From NCBI RefSeq assembly GCF_000348725.1, contig NC_020813.1, forward strand, positions 1,302,001-1,366,000: a stretch of DNA of 64,000 nt, given 5' to 3'. Shown in pieces: positions 61,040-64,000 of the stretch. The notes under the pieces are model-generated. The model was not told where the DNA came from and searched no databases. It saw only the letters and a list, made by a program, of their open reading frames with translations. A program made the position numbers and the translations under genes. The stretch is from Pseudobdellovibrio exovorus JSS. Lineage in GTDB: Bacteria > Bdellovibrionota > Bdellovibrionia > Bdellovibrionales > Bdellovibrionaceae. Within the stretch, counting starts at the first letter, position 1, and each line of letters starts with the position of its first letter.

Positions 61040-61429
61040 ATGAGTGAAACTAAACCCCAAATCCAATCCAGACAGGAAATTATCCATATCGTCGACAGCT
61101 TTTATACAAAAGTCCGCGCCGATGAACTGATTGGTCCCATTTTCAATGATGTCGCCAAAGTAGACTGGGATGAGCATCTGCCAAAGCTCTATAACTTCTG
61201 GGAAGACCTGATTTTAGGCAGTGACAACTATCGTGGTCGCCCGTTTCCTCCCCATATAAAACTTGATTTAAAGATGGAACATTTTGAAAGATGGTTGGGT
61301 TTGTTTACTCAAACTGTCGACGAAAACTATTCAGGCTTAAAAGCCGAAGAAATTAAAGCCCGTGCCCGAAGAATAGCCTATAATTTCTCAATCAATTTAG
61401 GCCTCATTTCAACACCTCGTGTTACTTGA
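61040..61429 (+). CDS. Truncated haemoglobin, group III-like
   Basis: 129 residues. FYTKVRADELIGPIFNDV (helix B, with a Tyr in the distal position), HLPKLYNFWEDLILG, and EHFERWLGLFTQTVDE are group III features. Haem oxygen or NO chemistry is the family role. ATG 61040 is used; a TTG at 61004 would add 12 residues unlike the family and lies in the promoter. Confidence 0.88.
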   Translation: MSETKPQIQSRQEIIHIVDSFYTKVRADELIGPIFNDVAKVDWDEHLPKLYNFWEDLILGSDNYRGRPFPPHIKLDLKMEHFERWLGLFTQTVDENYSGLKAEEIKARARRIAYNFSINLGLISTPRVT

Positions 61430-61492
61430 TCAAAAGGCGCTAAAGGCTTATTTTATTTCGATAAATTGACAAAACTAAACCAAGGAGAATTC

Positions 61493-62659
61493 ATGTCAAC
61501 TCATGCTCAACACCCAGCCCTAACTATGTGGTCTGAAGACGAAATTGCTTTTCGTGATGCCGTTAGATCTTTTGCTGAAGCAGAAGTAAAACCACACGTT
61601 GTCCACATGGATGAACAAGCTGAGATGAAATCTGACATCGTTTCGAAATTATTCGAAATGGGTTTAATGGGTATCGAGTCTCCGGAACAATTTGGCGGCG
61701 CCGGCACAAGTTTTACTATGGCCTGCATCGCGATCGAAGAGCTAGGACGTGTTGATGGTTCTGTTTCTGTTCTATGTGATGTTCAAAATACACTTGTTAC
61801 AAATGCGATCATTAAATACGGAAGTCCTTCTTTAAAAGAAAAATACCTTCCAAAGTTAGCTCGTGAATGGGTTGGAGCTTACTGCCTATCTGAGTCATCA
61901 TCTGGATCTGACGCTTTCGCCTTAAAATGCCGTGCAGAAAAGAAAGATGGCAAATGGGTTTTAAATGGCAATAAACTTTGGATCACAAATGGTAAAGAAG
62001 CGAGCTTCTTTATCGTATTTGCTAATATCGATCCTTCTAAAGGCTACAAAGGCATCACGGCATTTATCGTCGAAAAAGGATTCAAAGGTTTCACTGTTGG
62101 TAAAAAAGAAGACAAATTAGGTATTCGCGCCAGCTCGACTTGCGAGTTAATTTTCGAAAACTGTGAAGTGCCAGAAGAAAATATTCTTGGCGAAATTGGC
62201 AAAGGGTACAAAATTGCGATTGAAACATTAAACGAAGGTCGTATTGGTATCGGTGCACAAATGATCGGTATCGCTCAAGGTGCTTACGACGCCACTTTAT
62301 CCTACATCAAATCGCGTGAACAATTTGGAAAAGCAATCGGACAATTCCAAGGGGTTCAATTCCAATTAGCTCAAATGCGTATTGAATTAGAAGCAGCTCG
62401 TTTGATGGTTTACAATGCAGCCCGTTTGAAAGATGCAGGACAAGATTTTATCGAGTCAGCAGCAATGGCTAAATACTACTCGTCTAAAGTAGCAGAAAAA
62501 ATCACTTCAACAGCTATCGATCTATTCGGCGGAAATGGTTTCACTAAAGAGTATCCTGTAGAAAAATTCTGGCGCGATGCTAAAATCGGTCAAATCTACG
62601 AAGGAACTTCTAATATGCAATTACAAACAATTGCAAAAATCGAAATGGATAAAGCCTAA
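61493..62659 (+). CDS. Acyl-CoA dehydrogenase
   Basis: 388 residues. The FAD site is CLSESSSGSDAFALK and ITNGKEASFF. The catalytic Glu is in YEGTSNMQLQTIAK. It oxidises acyl-CoA to enoyl-CoA; short-chain specificity is likely from similarity to butyryl-CoA-type enzymes but is not proven. AAGGAG precedes ATG 61493; TTG 61466 is rejected. Confidence 0.95.
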   Translation: MSTHAQHPALTMWSEDEIAFRDAVRSFAEAEVKPHVVHMDEQAEMKSDIVSKLFEMGLMGIESPEQFGGAGTSFTMACIAIEELGRVDGSVSVLCDVQNTLVTNAIIKYGSPSLKEKYLPKLAREWVGAYCLSESSSGSDAFALKCRAEKKDGKWVLNGNKLWITNGKEASFFIVFANIDPSKGYKGITAFIVEKGFKGFTVGKKEDKLGIRASSTCELIFENCEVPEENILGEIGKGYKIAIETLNEGRIGIGAQMIGIAQGAYDATLSYIKSREQFGKAIGQFQGVQFQLAQMRIELEAARLMVYNAARLKDAGQDFIESAAMAKYYSSKVAEKITSTAIDLFGGNGFTKEYPVEKFWRDAKIGQIYEGTSNMQLQTIAKIEMDKA

Positions 62660-62687
62660 TCGTTAAAGACCAGAAAGGCCTGTGAAC

Positions 62688-63443
62688 ATGACTTACGAAA
62701 ATCAAACAGTTTTGATCACAGGCGCCAGTTCTGGTATCGGTGCAGCTATCGCCAAACGCTTTGCTGCCGCTGGATACGAATTACTTCTTCTTGGGCGTGA
62801 CGAACAAAAATTAGAAAAAGTAAAGTCAGAGTGTAACAACTTAAAAACAGAAACTCTGGCTTTCGATCTTGCTGATTTCACAAACCATCAGACGATATTA
62901 AAAAACAAACTCTCTGAACTGGCCCCTGTCAGCATTGTGGTGAATTGTGCCGGAGTCTTCCATCAAAGCACTTTTGAAGAAACTACCGATGATATCTGGC
63001 TTCATCAATTTCAGGTGAATTTTTTCTCAGCGGTTCAATTGGTGCAGTTCCTATGGCCCACTTTCAAAAAAAACCGCAAAGGCTCTGTCGTCAACATTGC
63101 TTCAACATTAGGGATTAAACCCACAGCCCATACAACGGCTTATTCAGCTGCAAAAGCGGCTATGATAAATTGGACTCTATCTTTAGCTCAAGATGGCGGA
63201 CTCCATAATATTCGTGCTAATTGCATTTGTCCGGGGATTGTCGACACACCTATTCACCAGTTTCACTTTATGGACCCTGAACAGAAAAAAGAGAGCACAA
63301 ATCAAATTCTGAAAATGCAGCTTCTGCAAGAACTTGGGAAACCTGAGGACGTTGCTGAAGCCGCCTTCTTTTTGGGTTCGGATCTATCACGTTGGACTAC
63401 GGGCAGCCTATTGAATGTCGACGGCGGGATACATATCAAATGA
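62688..63443 (+). CDS. Short-chain dehydrogenase/reductase
   Basis: 251 residues from ATG 62688 (AAAGG 9 bases upstream; GTG 62682 is too close). NAD(P) site is GASSGIGAAIAKRF; the Ser-Tyr-Lys set is in NIASTLG and AYSAAKAA. C-terminus SLLNVDGGIH is typical. The substrate is unknown. It overlaps the following start (ATGA). Confidence 0.92.
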   Translation: MTYENQTVLITGASSGIGAAIAKRFAAAGYELLLLGRDEQKLEKVKSECNNLKTETLAFDLADFTNHQTILKNKLSELAPVSIVVNCAGVFHQSTFEETTDDIWLHQFQVNFFSAVQLVQFLWPTFKKNRKGSVVNIASTLGIKPTAHTTAYSAAKAAMINWTLSLAQDGGLHNIRANCICPGIVDTPIHQFHFMDPEQKKESTNQILKMQLLQELGKPEDVAEAAFFLGSDLSRWTTGSLLNVDGGIHIK

Positions 63444-64000
63444 GTGGAAAAAAAGAAGCTTCTAATTCTACCCTACGTCTTTCGAAACTGATGTCAGAAA
63501 GAGGACTTTGTTCGCGACGTGAAGCCGATGAGTATATCGCCAAAGGCCTTGTACGAGTAAATGGCGAAATCGTTAAAGAGCTGGGAACCAAAGTCACTCC
63601 TGATGTTCGCATTAGTTTAGAGGCTGAAGCCCTTAAAAAACAAAAAAAGCTAGTGACTATTATAGTGAATAAACCAATTGGATATGTATCCGGACAACCG
63701 GAACCTGGTTACGAGCCAGCTATTCGCTTAATCAATGATCGCAATCAATTTGGCCAACAGAAACGCATCCTGCAAAGAGGAGATCTGCAAGGCCTAGCTG
63801 TTATTGGTCGTCTAGATATAGACTCCCAAGGACTCCTGTTGTTTTCTCAGGATGGACGACTGGCAAAAAAGATTATCGGAGAGAATTCCGAGATCGAAAA
63901 AGAATATATCGTCCGTGTTCACTATTTAGGTCCCGAGGGACGACTTCCTGATTCTAAATTAAAACTACTCAATCACGGTCTTTCCATTGAGGGACAAGCT
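63440..64000 (+). CDS. RluB/RluF-like rRNA pseudouridine synthase (partial)
   Basis: The ATG at 63440 overlaps the previous stop; 187 residues are visible and the end is beyond the window. An S4 domain (RLSKLMSERGLCSRREADE) is followed by the catalytic core GRLDIDSQGLLLFSQDG with its Asp. It belongs to the RsuA/RluB/E/F family; the target uridine is not fixed. This family often neighbours scpAB, which here lie about 3.4 kb away on the other strand. Confidence 0.9.
   Translation, partial: MSGKKEASNSTLRLSKLMSERGLCSRREADEYIAKGLVRVNGEIVKELGTKVTPDVRISLEAEALKKQKKLVTIIVNKPIGYVSGQPEPGYEPAIRLINDRNQFGQQKRILQRGDLQGLAVIGRLDIDSQGLLLFSQDGRLAKKIIGENSEIEKEYIVRVHYLGPEGRLPDSKLKLLNHGLSIEGQA

Overview
The window looks like chromosomal core sequence of a low-GC member of the Bdellovibrionales; a Bdellovibrio exovorus-like predator is my best guess. 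This rests on base composition (AT-rich, by eye roughly 42% GC), the type of secreted, lipoprotein and PilZ proteins, and the gene order. No rRNA gene is available to confirm it. I found no phage, insertion sequence, integron or CRISPR array. About 64 protein genes and one tRNA gene are supported, and the coding density is very high.

Layout. 1-3041: envelope genes on the minus strand (a partial secreted protein, a beta-barrel-like protein, a protein with a haem-like CxxCH motif) and an acidic cytoplasmic protein. 3149-13906: a tight plus-strand run of miaB, a DUF151 gene, a gamma carbonic anhydrase gene, guaB, guaA, dnaE, an FlgT-like lipoprotein gene and lipB. 13894-18829: a subtilisin-like protease with an Ig-like domain, small secreted proteins, a secreted HExxH protein, tRNA-Val(GAC), a His-rich membrane protein and arfB. 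18844-22836: an aldehyde dehydrogenase, ttcA, an MscS channel and a membrane-PilZ protein. 22985-28234: two large tandem paralogous secreted proteins with Cys-rich tails, then an RDD protein; this is the least explained locus. 28216-35172: an RNA uracil methyltransferase, a TolB-like/PA/M28/PDZ peptidase, and a methyltransferase plus radical-SAM/SPASM pair. 35266-38625: a minus-strand operon of a Leu-type dehydrogenase, a YfgM-like TPR protein, a BamB-like lipoprotein and a small lipoprotein. 39859-47403: the yceD-rpmF-fabH-fabD-fabG-acpP-fabF-rpiB-glyA-M23 run. 47422-51905: a lipoprotein, a patatin, a GYF-PilZ protein, a one-domain MnmC-like methyltransferase and a YhcC-like radical SAM protein. 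52344-55786: nrdA-nrdB behind a leader with two NrdR-like boxes. 55812-60931: a cell-wall-type lipoprotein, scpB and scpA with long acidic extensions, and an M50 protease. 60932-64000: a truncated haemoglobin, an acyl-CoA dehydrogenase, a short-chain dehydrogenase and a partial pseudouridine synthase.

The most unusual pattern is regulatory. Many genes that head a transcription unit have no Shine-Dalgarno sequence. Instead a sigma70-like promoter ends 5 to 9 bases before the start codon (for example TTGACA-N17-TAGAAA then 6 bases then ATG at 29466). Genes inside operons, and many other unit heads, have a clear GGAG-type site. This suggests a sizeable class of leaderless mRNAs, and in three cases a palindrome lies in or beside the promoter. 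It is a reading by eye and needs transcription start mapping.

Where an early alternative start is present I chose the one with the best ribosome binding site, and this is stated in each entry.
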